The notes: a model not told the origin generated them from the sequence alone. A stretch of 44,580 bases of DNA from Deltaproteobacteria bacterium (GCA_016183235.1 JACPFA010000046.1:1-44580), one strand, 5' to 3'; counted from the stretch's first letter, positions 14,185 through 24,445 are shown. Made by a program: numbers and translations.

Positions 14185-16197
14185 TCACAGGGTGTTTAGT
14201 GGATCCACATCAACTGCCATCTGCACCCCTGATGGTAAGCGCCCTTCAAATTCAATAAGCCAATTCATTAATTTAGAATGTACGGCTTGCCAATGGTGTA
14301 GTTTAAGCATTAACTGCCATCGATATTTATTGCGCAATCGCTCAATGATGCATGCTGCAGGGCCAAGCAGGTTAACTTGATCAGATGGTTTCAAAAAATT
14401 TTCGATTTCTAAACGCGCTTTTTTGGAAACTTCGCAGGCTTTCTCGCGTTGGTTTGAGCTAAAGCGTAGTAAAACAATTTTACTAAACGGCGGGTAAAAC
14501 AATTCTTGTCGATAAACTTTTTCATTCTCGTAAAAATGATCGGGGTCTTGTTTAACTGCATATTGAATGCTGGAATGCTCGGGGTTGAAAGTTTGAATCA
14601 TCACCCGACCTGGCAAATGATGTCTGCCTGCGCGACCGGCCACTTGAGTTAGCATCTGAAAAGTACGTTCGTGGGCACGAAAATCACCCATGTTGATTGA
14701 CTGATCTGCCAACAGAACCCCTACTAAAGTAAGATAGGGGAAGTCGTGGCCTTTGATGACCAATTGAGTACCCACCAATACATCGATTTTTCGATTTAAA
14801 AAATCAGCGAGGATTTTTTGGCCTTGGCCCTTTTTTCCCATGGTGTCACGATCGAGTCTCGCAACCCGAGCGTTGGGAAAGAGCTCGGTTAAGCGATCTT
14901 CAATACGTTGAGTGCCGCTACCTATAAGCAGCAGTTCTGTTTTTCCACATTGCGGACAGACCTCGGGGCGTGGGTAGCTTAACTCACAATAATGACATTT
15001 TAAAGTTTGCCCACGGTGATAAACCAAACTCACATCACAATTGGGGCAATGAACCGCAAACCCACAGTGGGCGCATAATAAAAAGTTGGCAAACCCGCGC
15101 CGATTAATAAATAAAATGGCCTGCTCATCGCGCGATAAACAAACTTTTAATTGTTCGATTAAGGGCGCGCTTAAAAAGCTATCTTGATCCCACGATACCT
15201 TGGTCAAATCGACAATCTCCACTTGGGGCAAAACCCCCCTCGTGGCACGAGTGTTAAGTCGTTGAATTTTGTATTTCCCTTTTTCCACATTATAAAGAGT
15301 TTCAACCGCAGGCGTTGCCGAACCCAACACAATAGGAATTTTTTCTAAATGGGCGCGCATCACCGCCACATCCCGCCCCTGATAACGAAACCGTTCTTCT
15401 TGTTTGTAGCTTGCATCTTGTTCTTCATCGACTACGATCAACCCTAAATTTTGAAAAGGTAGAAAGACCGCTGAACGAGTCCCCACAACAACTGCTGGGT
15501 TCCCTTGATAAACTTGCCACCATATTTTCAAGCGCTGAGCGTCGCTAAGGTTAGAGTGATAAGGTACAATAGGATTGCCCAACATTTCGCAGAATCGCCC
15601 GATGGCCTGCGGGGTTAACGCAATCTCGGGTACTAAAATTAAAGCCGATTTTTTTTGGGCAAGACAATGTTTTGCCAAATGCAAATAGACTTCGGTTTTT
15701 CCGCTTCCCGTAATCCCTTGTAATAAAACCGGATAAAATTGATGAAAGTGTTTAGAAATTTCAGCAAAGGCTTGTTGCTGATCTTTGTTGAGTTGAATCT
15801 CGATGGATTTTTCAAAACCAGGCTCAAACTCAATAACGCGGGAACGAGCGCCCTTACTCAACTTACCCTGAATAAGGCTTGAGGGTAGAGCGGATTTAAA
15901 AACTTCTCCGGCCGGAGTTAAATAATAGTGACTGGCCCATTTCAAAAGACGATGCAGCCCTGGAGGCAAAACTAATTCTTGAAAATTGCTTTGAATATTT
16001 TTGATTTCAAAATCACCCACTGGCGCGTGGGATAAAATTTCTTCTACCCAACCAATCGAAGATTTTCGGCCAAAACTCACCTGCACGATAGACCCTGCCT
16101 GAATCTTGGGAGCATCGGCTGAACTGATCCCATAATGGAAACGTTTAAATTTGGGGATAGGTAAAGCCACGCTGGCAAAACTTTGATGATTTTTCAT
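14185..16197 (-). CDS. priA: Primosomal protein N' (PriA helicase)
   Basis: About 670 residues. The start is taken at the ATG at 16197 (MKNHQSFASVALPIP), which matches the family's early SVALPVP motif; an ATG at 16236 with an AGGGAT ahead would add 13 residues. The N-terminal DNA-binding domain is followed by the helicase core: LLQGITGSGKTEVYLHLA (Walker A), VDEEQDASYKQEE, VVLGSATPAVET and the C-terminal LLTQVAGRAGRHHLPG. The inserted zinc-binding region carries four CxxC pairs (CAHC, CPNC, CHYC, CPQC). PriA restarts stalled forks by remodelling DNA and loading the primosome. It would be expected next to def-fmt; here brnTA and a palindrome intervene. Confidence 0.96.
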   Translation of the reverse strand: MKNHQSFASVALPIPKFKRFHYGISSADAPKIQAGSIVQVSFGRKSSIGWVEEILSHAPVGDFEIKNIQSNFQELVLPPGLHRLLKWASHYYLTPAGEVFKSALPSSLIQGKLSKGARSRVIEFEPGFEKSIEIQLNKDQQQAFAEISKHFHQFYPVLLQGITGSGKTEVYLHLAKHCLAQKKSALILVPEIALTPQAIGRFCEMLGNPIVPYHSNLSDAQRLKIWWQVYQGNPAVVVGTRSAVFLPFQNLGLIVVDEEQDASYKQEERFRYQGRDVAVMRAHLEKIPIVLGSATPAVETLYNVEKGKYKIQRLNTRATRGVLPQVEIVDLTKVSWDQDSFLSAPLIEQLKVCLSRDEQAILFINRRGFANFLLCAHCGFAVHCPNCDVSLVYHRGQTLKCHYCELSYPRPEVCPQCGKTELLLIGSGTQRIEDRLTELFPNARVARLDRDTMGKKGQGQKILADFLNRKIDVLVGTQLVIKGHDFPYLTLVGVLLADQSINMGDFRAHERTFQMLTQVAGRAGRHHLPGRVMIQTFNPEHSSIQYAVKQDPDHFYENEKVYRQELFYPPFSKIVLLRFSSNQREKACEVSKKARLEIENFLKPSDQVNLLGPAACIIERLRNKYRWQLMLKLHHWQAVHSKLMNWLIEFEGRLPSGVQMAVDVDPLNTL

Positions 16198-16448
16198 GAA
16201 AAATTTTTCCCTTGCTAAAAGGCGCAATTCATTCATATCCCTGCGCCGTCGGATGAGTCAAATCTTTAACCATTTGTTTTTAAAAAGTTTTTTTAACGAA
16301 TTTTATTACGCATTGCGTTATGAGATTGATCATTACCTCGTTTCAAAAATTAAGCTCTAAATAAAAACAACTTAAGACCAAGACCCCCGATAAAAAAAGA
16401 GGGGATACGCATTAAAAATCAACTGCTTATCGAGGCGAGGGTAGTTTC

Positions 16449-19106
16449 TTGGCAATTTCATCTTATATAACAGCAATCGGGAACTGGCTTGCGCAAATAG
16501 TCACCACTGAACCGCCGCCTCCGGAACAACCTTTTTCTCCAAACCCTCCCCTTGATTACTTCATTGCATCGGCTCGAGTTTCTTTTGAAGCTGAAATGAA
16601 AAAAAATTTCTCCTGCGGGGTACGCGCCTTTGGACTCAATGCCAGTTTTAAAAGATATCTCCCCGGAACACCTCGTTTCGTTGGTAGCATTGACATTGTC
16701 AATAATCATTTTAGCCCATCCAACCCGCTTATCACCATGCCCGGAGTTTATATCGACGGCCCAGCTTGGTACAACTATGGTCACCCTGGGGTCTATCGTA
16801 TTGATGATCCTGGCATTGACCAATTACTCGTCGGGCCTGCAGGTGGCGGACATATCTATCGACCTGAGCGTCACGAACTATGCTTAGGAAATAGCCCTAG
16901 CGATACCTTAAAATGTTTCTCTCTTGAAAAACTTCCGGAAGTAGCCAAAGCGGTCTTATACGGAGGGACCCTAGCCGACCTTATTGAAGCGATCAAAAAT
17001 GCCCCTTCAAAAAAACCAAGCCCTGATGATGGTTATGTAAGTGATTGCTGGGCTGATGATGCTGCCTCCCTACCCCTTGATCTCAAACGCGATCTTATTA
17101 AAAACCCTCACATAAAAATTGAAGTTCACGATTTGAACCGGTTCAATATCCCTCGTATTCTTTCCGTAGGAAACACGAGTTTTGATGTCGAAGTTTCATT
17201 TCCGCATACCGAATATGAAGATTATTTTAGCCGCCCCGAGATTTGGCTGCATAACTTGAGCATGGCCATTGAACCCATGGTGTATGCTACAAATAATGAA
17301 GGTGCTACTACCTTGGCCATTTTGGGTGGAAATATTTGGTCAGAAGAAAAACTCGAATGGGTTTTTTCTCAAGATGGAAAGCATTTTTTATCTTTTACAC
17401 CGGGCATAAAGATTGATGGCTACTACCCTACCTTTCAACCAGTTATTGATGGTACGCTCAGGTTTAGTTTAGATCTACTCACCCCCTTTGGTAAGGTGAA
17501 TCTCACCGGTTCCCTCCTCATCCACACAACTCTAGTGTTAGAAAAAGATGGGCCAAGCCTAATTCATCAAGAAACTTATTTACAATTAAAAGATCTCCAC
17601 CTCACCAGGGCCGATGGCTCACCCATTTTTGAACACCTTAATGTGATCTTAACCGATATGCCGCCCTTTGGAGGCAAGTTAGCTGGCAATCAACCAGGGT
17701 TTAGCCTAACCCTTTTAGCAAACACTCCCCATGACAATAACAATTTCTATACAAGACTCGATTTGCCTATCTGGCCTGATAGGAAAGAAAAAATCTTTCT
17801 CAACAAGATGGGAATCTATAACCAAACTTCAGGCCCCTACCGCTCATACAACTTCAAACATCTCCTAGAGAGTTTACGCCTTAATGGCTACTTGAAATAT
17901 GTGACCAACACAGGCACCTGGCAAGGAATACTCGATGTCAAGCCCTTGAACCTTAAAACCGCGCTGCTACCCCCCTTTGATGAACCCTTTGTTGCCCCTT
18001 CTGATTCAAACACAGCTCATAATTATCAATTAGATTTTGCATTTTCTAAAACAACCCCCACGGGTGAAAAGGCCTTTGAGCAAAGCGGGGGCCGCATCTA
18101 TCTTGGATTTGGCAAAAATGGCCAGAGCGAGTCTATTTTTAATCTGCGAGGGAATATTGATCAACTGAACATTGGCGACTACTTGCATATCAATAATATT
18201 GGCACCAGCGTTCGTATCAACCAGGCAAAATTGGGTGAACATACTGCCGCAGTAACGATTCAAGAATTTGATGTATGGGCGAACCAAGCAGGTTCTGACA
18301 TCGGCCTAGTACGTGGGCCGATTAATCTACGGCTCAATGACCCGCAAAGGCCCTTGCAAATCACCTGGGACTCAAGCAATGAGACCGTCTCTTTTCAGAG
18401 TCTAGACCTTCCTTTTAGCGTGCAGGGTTTTCATCTCCCCATTTTCCCAAAAAAATCAGGTGGCCGAATCTTTGCAGTTGGGATCGATGGCAGACTGATC
18501 GGGGACTGCAACAACCTTATTTATAGCCTGGATCATTTCGTGGGTGATTGCCAAATTGCCTTGGTAGGCAACCAAAAATATCTCAAAACTCCGGAAGGTG
18601 AATATGTAAAAATCCAGGCGGGGACTAAAGTTCCCAACCCTTACTTTAAAGATCCTCGTTTTGACCCTAACGAAGGCGATATCTACCTCTTGGGCCCTAC
18701 CCTCAAAAAAGTTGGCCCCCCTATTGTGCGCAATGCCCAATGGACAGCCTTTTATTTTGGCAGAAAACCTTACCCAGAAGCCCCCTTAGCAGAATGGACC
18801 ACAGGGTTTCCTAAAATGACAGAAGTTTTCGTTAATGGAGACACTTGGATGCCCATTGAAGAAGCGCAAAATCTTGAACTCACCTACTCCAAAAAAGCAA
18901 GAGAAGTCTTAAAAGGTTACCTCTTAGGCGCTTATCTCCTTATCATCGATATCAACACCATCCCACTGGCACCTTTTGGGGTTCAAGTCGGATTTGATGG
19001 TACTGCCAGAATGCGCCACGAAGATATGTACATCATGGTTCCTCGCGGCGTTGAAACACGTGAAGCGGATTATTTAAAATTTCTTTGGAACATGGGGGGC
19101 AAATAA
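16449..19106 (+). CDS. Large beta-rich protein of unknown function, upstream partner
   Basis: 885 residues from a TTG at 16449, preceded by GAGGCGAGGG. No ATG exists between an in-frame stop at 16413 and this point. No signal peptide or obvious membrane segment is visible. A short amphipathic start is followed by a Pro-rich stretch (EPPPPEQPFSPNPP). The body is dominated by alternating hydrophobic/polar strands such as GKVNLTGSLLIHTTLVLEKD and YLQLKDLHLTRADGSPIFEH, suggesting a long beta-sheet or groove structure. No enzyme motif seen. Its stop codon abuts the start of the next gene with no gap, so the two are translationally coupled and probably work together. I do not recognise a family; AsmA/TamB-like lipid-transfer proteins are a speculative comparison. 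Confidence 0.75.
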   Translation: MAISSYITAIGNWLAQIVTTEPPPPEQPFSPNPPLDYFIASARVSFEAEMKKNFSCGVRAFGLNASFKRYLPGTPRFVGSIDIVNNHFSPSNPLITMPGVYIDGPAWYNYGHPGVYRIDDPGIDQLLVGPAGGGHIYRPERHELCLGNSPSDTLKCFSLEKLPEVAKAVLYGGTLADLIEAIKNAPSKKPSPDDGYVSDCWADDAASLPLDLKRDLIKNPHIKIEVHDLNRFNIPRILSVGNTSFDVEVSFPHTEYEDYFSRPEIWLHNLSMAIEPMVYATNNEGATTLAILGGNIWSEEKLEWVFSQDGKHFLSFTPGIKIDGYYPTFQPVIDGTLRFSLDLLTPFGKVNLTGSLLIHTTLVLEKDGPSLIHQETYLQLKDLHLTRADGSPIFEHLNVILTDMPPFGGKLAGNQPGFSLTLLANTPHDNNNFYTRLDLPIWPDRKEKIFLNKMGIYNQTSGPYRSYNFKHLLESLRLNGYLKYVTNTGTWQGILDVKPLNLKTALLPPFDEPFVAPSDSNTAHNYQLDFAFSKTTPTGEKAFEQSGGRIYLGFGKNGQSESIFNLRGNIDQLNIGDYLHINNIGTSVRINQAKLGEHTAAVTIQEFDVWANQAGSDIGLVRGPINLRLNDPQRPLQITWDSSNETVSFQSLDLPFSVQGFHLPIFPKKSGGRIFAVGIDGRLIGDCNNLIYSLDHFVGDCQIALVGNQKYLKTPEGEYVKIQAGTKVPNPYFKDPRFDPNEGDIYLLGPTLKKVGPPIVRNAQWTAFYFGRKPYPEAPLAEWTTGFPKMTEVFVNGDTWMPIEEAQNLELTYSKKAREVLKGYLLGAYLLIIDINTIPLAPFGVQVGFDGTARMRHEDMYIMVPRGVETREADYLKFLWNMGGK

Positions 19107-22100
19107 ATGCCGCCGCCTATTCTAGAACGATTTGATCTTTTAAAAACCCTCTGGAAACTTTCCACCTGGAACCTAGATGAACCTGCACCTCCAGGACTAC
19201 AAGAACTTAATGCACGAGTGTTTGAGTTAATCACCAACCCAACCTTACTTGAAAATCTTTTAACTCCCCGCGCCCCGTACCAAGAAAATTGGGTTCCCCG
19301 TCTTCAACTTGCTCTTTTCACTCCACCTACTGAACCAAATCCACCCCTTAAGAAAAATGCCGCGGCCCTCTGGACACCAGCCATTATTGAATTTGTCGAT
19401 GCCATTTATTCTGCCGATGTCGATATTTGGGGGATACCCGCCAACGGAAAGAGGGAAGGCTTTCGCTACCCTGAATACAAACCACGTGTCGTAAAATATG
19501 AAGATGACCCCACTTACAAAAGCGAGAATAAACCCCTCAAAAGGTCCACCCGCTGGAAAGCAGAAACCACTGGGAATTGGCACGCAGAAGTGAGACCTGA
19601 AGAAGGTACTGATCGCAGCATGATTATTGGTTACTATAATATCTTCAAAAGGCCCTTCGACAAACCACCAAAGAATCTACATGAGCTCGTTAACAAGGTA
19701 GAAATGCAACCGGTTCGAAAATACGACATACCGGTTGAAATTCCCATTTGTGGATTTTATGCAGTTGACCCCCAAGACGAAGACTATAACGCCCCGGTGT
19801 GCAATCCTATTCAACGCACGCTTACTGAAAAACCATGGGGTGGTCAATTTGCCGAATTTGGTGAAAGTGTCGAGCCACCCCCCAGTAATCACTTTGAATT
19901 AAGATACAAAACAACCCTACGAGGCGGTGGAGGCGGTGTGCCTTTATTGGGCATCCTCGTTCACGGCCTAGAAGTAGGGATAGGTGAAATCCTTAGCGAT
20001 CGTCCCTTTTACCTTGGCGCCTTTTTGCTAGCTTTTGGCCTAACCGACTGTAAAGAGTTTGAAGCCGTCAACGTACCCTGCAACACCTTACCTCGCGATT
20101 TAGGAGCTCTATTCAAATTATTTTCTTTTATGTGGGATGGGAGACGTAACGAATATCTTCAACGTTCACCCTATTATCTACCCAATCAAGAAGACACCGA
20201 CCGTGTTGGCTATGGTAAACCAAGCGACCACTACTATGTAACCGTAGCCGAAGAATTAGCCGATCGGCTCAATGCCCTTAAAATTTTACCAAAAAAACTT
20301 TATCATCCCGATATCGATGAAGACGACCACTACCCCACGTTAGAAGCAGAAAATGCGGATCGAGAAAGATTAGGGTTAAAACTAAGACACCCCGTCGACC
20401 CCGACAACCCTGATCACATTCTAGAAAAACCCAACCCATTATGGGGCATGGGAGAAGCGGCGCTTTATCACGTCAGATTACAAATGCGCGACCGCCAAAT
20501 TAAAATGCCGATTGGCTTTGTCCAATTGGTAAAAAATTATATCACCGATTTTAGATTTACCCGTAATAAAAATGGTTCTACCTTAACCCTTCAAGACTTT
20601 GGGCTAGGCAACAGCGAGGTAACGATAAAAGAAACCAAAATCCAAACGCCTGGTTTTCATTTAGGCAAAGTGCTCATTGATAAACTGACCAACTTCTCTC
20701 TCGAAGGCCTAAAAAATTCAGAAATAGCGATTGAAGATTTTACCACTCAGCTGATTAAAATAAGTGGCGCCTTTGGAAGTATTGCCTTAGGCGGGCCAGA
20801 ACCCTTATCACTTAAGTTTTACACTCACCCCGGATTAAATGAAAAAATTTTTCACCTTAAGCATCTGAATTTCCAAGCATCCCAACTAACAATCAAAGAT
20901 GTTGCCATCGAAACGAGTGGTTTTCAAATTGAAGAGACCCTGCTGCATAACTTAAAGGCCTTGTCTTTAAAAGGGCTTATGGAAGCAACGGGGTATATCA
21001 AAATTGCCATTAAAGATTTTATTAAAGCCTCCGGTGATTTTGGAAATATTCAAATTATGGGGGGTGAACCCATCAAAATAGTCCTCTTTTCAGACCCACT
21101 CACCCACGAGAAGAGTTTTAATATTAGCAACCTTAAAATAGGTCCTTCAAAATTTAAATTTGGGAATTTCATTTTAGAAACAAAATCTGGAGTATCCATT
21201 GCGTCTATTGCCATTGATGGAATAAAAGGTTTTGGCCCAGATCAAATCTTTCCTGTTACTCTTAACCTCCAAGGCATTAAAGCTGGTGATCTCAAATTAA
21301 CCCATGCGCAAAGTGGAGAAGTTATATTACACATCAAAGGCACCCCCGACGCTCAAGACGAAGAAATTAAAAACATCAATCTTCATTTCAATGGCGAAAG
21401 TATTCTTGGAGATGTAACGGGCGTTACGGTTAGTAGTTTAAGCTCGACAACAGAAAAGTTTGGGGCCATATCTGTTGAAGATCCTTTTGTTGATCGAATT
21501 ACTTTTTCCAAAACCAAAGAAACCCTCCATATCGAGGCTTCTTCTATTGGAACTACCAAAAGTTTCTCAATTACGCGTAATCATAAGAATCCTTTCGAAT
21601 TCACGATGGGTGGAAAATTGGTTATTAGCAACCTATTGTTCGATTCTAAAAAGCAAGAAGGCTCAAACAAAATCATTACAAAATTTGATATTAGGGGTGA
21701 AAATGTTCAAGTTCATCTGGACAAACCTGAGTTCGGAAATTTCCAAATCTCAACCATTGACCCCAAAAATTCGACAAATTCTATTTCCGCGGGAACTTTC
21801 AACTTTGAAAATGAACATATCTCTTTAGATCTTAACCTTCCCTACCTGGGGTTAGCTGCACAATCCAAATTTTTAACCAGTGATCTCAAAGATAGTTTTG
21901 TTCGTAATGCCAGCATCCATATTAGCCCTGAAACAAGCATACTAGAGGGTGATCTTAATCTCCATTTAGCTCAAGTGAAGGCTGGTGAAACATCGTTTGG
22001 TATCCCTGATATGAGATTAGTACCCGATATCCAAGACGTGCAAATACTTGGGTTCGCCAAGTTTACGCGCAATAAAGATGGCTGGGTGCTAACCAAAAAA

Positions 22101-22811
22101 GAGGGCACTTCTGACAAACTACAAGTCTTAGGCAAATTTGGAGCAACGTCGTTAAGACACAAGCCTCCTTTTACTGAAGAACAAATCAAGCAAAGACCCC
22201 ATCTTAAATTAGTTAAAACCGAGGTTGTTACATCCGCCAATCTGTCGATCGACGATATCCGCACTATTTCTTACCTCCATGCAAAAAAACCTGAAGAATC
22301 CGGCACGCTTGATAGGTTAGACTTTGGTGCTTTAACAATCTCCAACATTCGCGGTACCGCCGAGATATGGGGTAACACCTTTATATGGGGACGCTTAAGA
22401 GCCCTCTTGCCTGCCATTGGAGGTTCTGATGAATCAACTCCCAGAATGCCTAAAGTTGACAAACTGATATCCCATCTACCACTCGAAGAACAACCTACTC
22501 TAAAACAAGGTGACTTTTTGAGAATTGGGCGCACCACGGTCAACAAAACAGGTCCAAAAAAGTTCGAGGTGCATTTTTATGATTTTCTTTTAAAACTCCA
22601 CGAAAACAAGGTGCCAGATCATAAATTCCGTGCTCAATATTTTATCGTTGGATTTCCAGAACTGATCATCAATCCTAGAAGAGGTGGTTTTATCTCAACC
22701 GGTGATTTGCCTGTATATGGACACATCCTTTTAGATGCCACGGAAGAACGTGGTGGAAACTGGCAGGTTGATTCGCATGGTAGTTACACTCCACCTGAAA
22801 TTGAGAAATAA
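19107..22811 (+). CDS. Giant beta-repeat protein of unknown function, downstream partner
   Basis: 1234 residues starting with an ATG directly after the preceding TAA. Residues about 1-450 are Pro- and charge-rich, with one Gly-rich patch (RGGGGGVPLLGILVHGLEVG, about residue 272). From about residue 490 there are diverged repeats of roughly 90 residues (about 490-587, 588-676, 677-752). Each runs through a strand of the type SEVTIKETKIQTPGFHLGKV, a short segment such as LTNFSLEGL, and a (S/A)G(A/D)FG(S/N)I stretch. Later parts continue with strand-rich sequence (GKLVISNLLFD, GDLNLHLAQVKAGETSFG). No signal peptide, catalytic motif or nucleotide-binding loop found. A scaffold or lipid-conduit role is possible but unsupported beyond the fold impression. 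Confidence 0.75.
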   Translation: MPPPILERFDLLKTLWKLSTWNLDEPAPPGLQELNARVFELITNPTLLENLLTPRAPYQENWVPRLQLALFTPPTEPNPPLKKNAAALWTPAIIEFVDAIYSADVDIWGIPANGKREGFRYPEYKPRVVKYEDDPTYKSENKPLKRSTRWKAETTGNWHAEVRPEEGTDRSMIIGYYNIFKRPFDKPPKNLHELVNKVEMQPVRKYDIPVEIPICGFYAVDPQDEDYNAPVCNPIQRTLTEKPWGGQFAEFGESVEPPPSNHFELRYKTTLRGGGGGVPLLGILVHGLEVGIGEILSDRPFYLGAFLLAFGLTDCKEFEAVNVPCNTLPRDLGALFKLFSFMWDGRRNEYLQRSPYYLPNQEDTDRVGYGKPSDHYYVTVAEELADRLNALKILPKKLYHPDIDEDDHYPTLEAENADRERLGLKLRHPVDPDNPDHILEKPNPLWGMGEAALYHVRLQMRDRQIKMPIGFVQLVKNYITDFRFTRNKNGSTLTLQDFGLGNSEVTIKETKIQTPGFHLGKVLIDKLTNFSLEGLKNSEIAIEDFTTQLIKISGAFGSIALGGPEPLSLKFYTHPGLNEKIFHLKHLNFQASQLTIKDVAIETSGFQIEETLLHNLKALSLKGLMEATGYIKIAIKDFIKASGDFGNIQIMGGEPIKIVLFSDPLTHEKSFNISNLKIGPSKFKFGNFILETKSGVSIASIAIDGIKGFGPDQIFPVTLNLQGIKAGDLKLTHAQSGEVILHIKGTPDAQDEEIKNINLHFNGESILGDVTGVTVSSLSSTTEKFGAISVEDPFVDRITFSKTKETLHIEASSIGTTKSFSITRNHKNPFEFTMGGKLVISNLLFDSKKQEGSNKIITKFDIRGENVQVHLDKPEFGNFQISTIDPKNSTNSISAGTFNFENEHISLDLNLPYLGLAAQSKFLTSDLKDSFVRNASIHISPETSILEGDLNLHLAQVKAGETSFGIPDMRLVPDIQDVQILGFAKFTRNKDGWVLTKKEGTSDKLQVLGKFGATSLRHKPPFTEEQIKQRPHLKLVKTEVVTSANLSIDDIRTISYLHAKKPEESGTLDRLDFGALTISNIRGTAEIWGNTFIWGRLRALLPAIGGSDESTPRMPKVDKLISHLPLEEQPTLKQGDFLRIGRTTVNKTGPKKFEVHFYDFLLKLHENKVPDHKFRAQYFIVGFPELIINPRRGGFISTGDLPVYGHILLDATEERGGNWQVDSHGSYTPPEIEK

Positions 22812-22812
22812 G

Positions 22813-22916
22813 TGTCATTGCGAGGAGACCCTTCGCCAAGCCTCAGGGCAGGCTCCGCAATCTCGATTGGCCCACTCGAGATTGCCACGCCGAGCTTTGC
22901 TCGGCTCGCAATGACA
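22813..22916. repeat. Dispersed palindromic repeat (TGTCATTGCGAG ... CTCGCAATGACA)
   Basis: 12-bp perfect terminal arms at 22813-22824 and 22905-22916, with internal pairs GCAATCTCGA/TCGAGATTGC and CCGAG/CTCGG. It lies between the giant protein gene and the convergent DUF3047 gene and may also serve as a terminator for both. The CGCAATGACAT end recurs inside the yyaL-like gene at about 9158-9168. Confidence 0.8.
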
Positions 22917-23570
22917 TCAATCACTAATCCTAAAATCATCATAATCACAAGCTGCCGTTTGATGAACGGCATTTCCATCAGTAAGCACAGAAACACCAAA
23001 AGGTTGCTTTAAGTCCTGTTTTTGAAAAATCTTTTGATAATCCTTGGCCACATTAACTGAAACATTCTGCCATTTCCCCAAACTAGCCGGCCCGGTTTGT
23101 TTAACGACAATATAAAACTTACCCTTGTCTTTTTCCCAAATATTTCCAACCGGCGCACTCGAACTCCACACATATTTCATGGCCACACCTGAAAACCGGC
23201 TACCAAACCCAACATAAACGCCACAAGCGCTGTCGTTAGTGGCTCGGCTGGTTTCACTTGCTCCTGGTGGTAGTTTTTGCGCCCGCCAACGAAATTTTAG
23301 ATAGGGGTATTGATTCAAATCCCAATTAAAATTTTTAAAAATAGGAGCGGAAAGATCTTGGTCATCAAGGGCTGCTAAATAGCGATTAGCCGCTTCTTCT
23401 TTTATTTTGTAAACGGACTTGGCTTTGCCCTTTTGAAAAGGATAGGCCTCCCACTTAGGGAAAGCATCGATGGAATAGCGATTAAAATCTTCGATGATTT
23501 TTGTTTCGGCTTGGGCAATGAAATTGAAAGAAAAAAACACAGTAACAAAAAAAATGCTTATTTTTAGCAT
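22917..23570 (-). CDS. Exported DUF3047 family protein
   Basis: 217 residues from the ATG at 23570. The 30 codons upstream in the same frame are repeat DNA, and MLKISIFFVTVFFSFNFIAQ followed by AE is a signal peptide. The mature protein shows the DUF3047 pattern: an IIEDFNRYSIDAFPKWE opening, YLKFRWRAQKLPPGASET, ACGVYVGFG, MKYVWSSSAPVGNIWE and a closing CDYDDFRISD. It is probably a jelly-roll beta protein in the periplasm, with unknown ligand. Two Cys residues could form a disulfide. It lies downstream of galU and the SPFH protein but is separated from them by an 87-bp stretch of palindromic repeat. Confidence 0.8.
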   Translation of the reverse strand: MLKISIFFVTVFFSFNFIAQAETKIIEDFNRYSIDAFPKWEAYPFQKGKAKSVYKIKEEAANRYLAALDDQDLSAPIFKNFNWDLNQYPYLKFRWRAQKLPPGASETSRATNDSACGVYVGFGSRFSGVAMKYVWSSSAPVGNIWEKDKGKFYIVVKQTGPASLGKWQNVSVNVAKDYQKIFQKQDLKQPFGVSVLTDGNAVHQTAACDYDDFRISD

Positions 23571-23583
23571 AGCTATGTACCCG

Positions 23584-23650
23584 TCATGCCCATAGTGGAT
23601 CCCGGGGCAAGCCCGGGATGACGTCATGCCGGACCTGATCCGGCATCCAT
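23584..23650. repeat. Two adjacent GC-rich palindromes
   Basis: TGGATCCCGGGGCAAGCCCG...GATGAC (23596-23622) is followed directly by ATGCCGGACCTGATCCGGCAT (23626-23646). The first is nearly identical to the module embedded in the yyaL-like gene. Confidence 0.8.
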
Positions 23651-23656
23651 AAGTGG

Positions 23657-24445
23657 TCAATTCCCATTGAGAATTAGCGGCAATCCATTACTCCCACTGC
23701 CAATCACAATAACCTTGGTATTAGCGCTATCGGCTAATTTGCTGGTCGCCTGAATCCCCTCCCATTTTAGATAAGTCTCAGTTAAGCCCTTGGATAACTC
23801 CATAATGCCTTGCGCCTTAACTTTTTTGATCTCAAGTTCTAGCTGTTCTTTTTGCAAGATATGTTTTTGTGCCTCAGCTTGTTGTTCGGCCTGAAGTTTG
23901 CGTTGAATTTCTTCTGAAATCATTTTGGGCAAAATAATGCTGCGCAGTAAAACCTCTTCAACAACAATCCCACGTTGTTCTAAACGAAGCTTTAACTTAT
24001 CTAAGATTTCAGCCGTTAACGTTTCTCTCGCTTGGGTATAAAGGGCCTTGGCCTCAAAAGAAGCGGTTACGCCCCGCACCATCGAACGAATTTCAGGTTC
24101 AACGACGGTTGCCACATAACCCCTACCCACATTTTGCATGATCTCGGGGGCTCGCACCGGATTTAACTTGAACAATAAAGTCACATCTAAATCAACGATC
24201 AGCCCTTCTTTAGAAGCCACTTGGGACTGTTCGGTTAAATTTTGAGTTTGGGTCGACATTTTGTAGATTGTTAGAACGGGATTCACGATGTGGAACCCCG
24301 AATAAAGAATTTCAGGTTTGATTCTCCCAAATAAACTTTTCACCCCAATATGACCCGCCGGAATAACCACTGCCGACTTAAGCAATAAAATTAGCAACAA
24401 AACCCCGCCAAAAATAAAAAAACCTAGATTCATTTTAATTTTCAT
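23657..24445 (-). CDS. Prohibitin-like SPFH-domain membrane protein
   Basis: 262 residues. One N-terminal membrane anchor (residues about 6-30, MNLGFFIFGGVLLLILLLKS) precedes an SPFH/prohibitin domain: VIPAGHIGVKSLFGRI, SGFHIVNPVLTIYKMSTQTQ, EGLIVDLDVTLLFKLNP, and VRGVTASFEAKALYTQAR. A coiled-coil helix rich in Glu, Gln and Lys (about 185-230, EEIQRKLQAEQQAEAQKHIL) follows and supports oligomer rings. Members form large membrane assemblies that modulate proteases or organise membrane domains. The ATG overlaps the galU stop (ATGA) with AGGAG within galU's last codons, so the two are coupled; a functional link to nucleotide-sugar synthesis is not evident. Confidence 0.88.
   Translation of the reverse strand: MKIKMNLGFFIFGGVLLLILLLKSAVVIPAGHIGVKSLFGRIKPEILYSGFHIVNPVLTIYKMSTQTQNLTEQSQVASKEGLIVDLDVTLLFKLNPVRAPEIMQNVGRGYVATVVEPEIRSMVRGVTASFEAKALYTQARETLTAEILDKLKLRLEQRGIVVEEVLLRSIILPKMISEEIQRKLQAEQQAEAQKHILQKEQLELEIKKVKAQGIMELSKGLTETYLKWEGIQATSKLADSANTKVIVIGSGSNGLPLILNGN

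Noticed and set aside
23571-23660. N-terminal extension of the DUF3047 protein to 23660
   Set aside because: The added 30 codons translate palindromic repeat DNA; a clean signal peptide starts at 23570.
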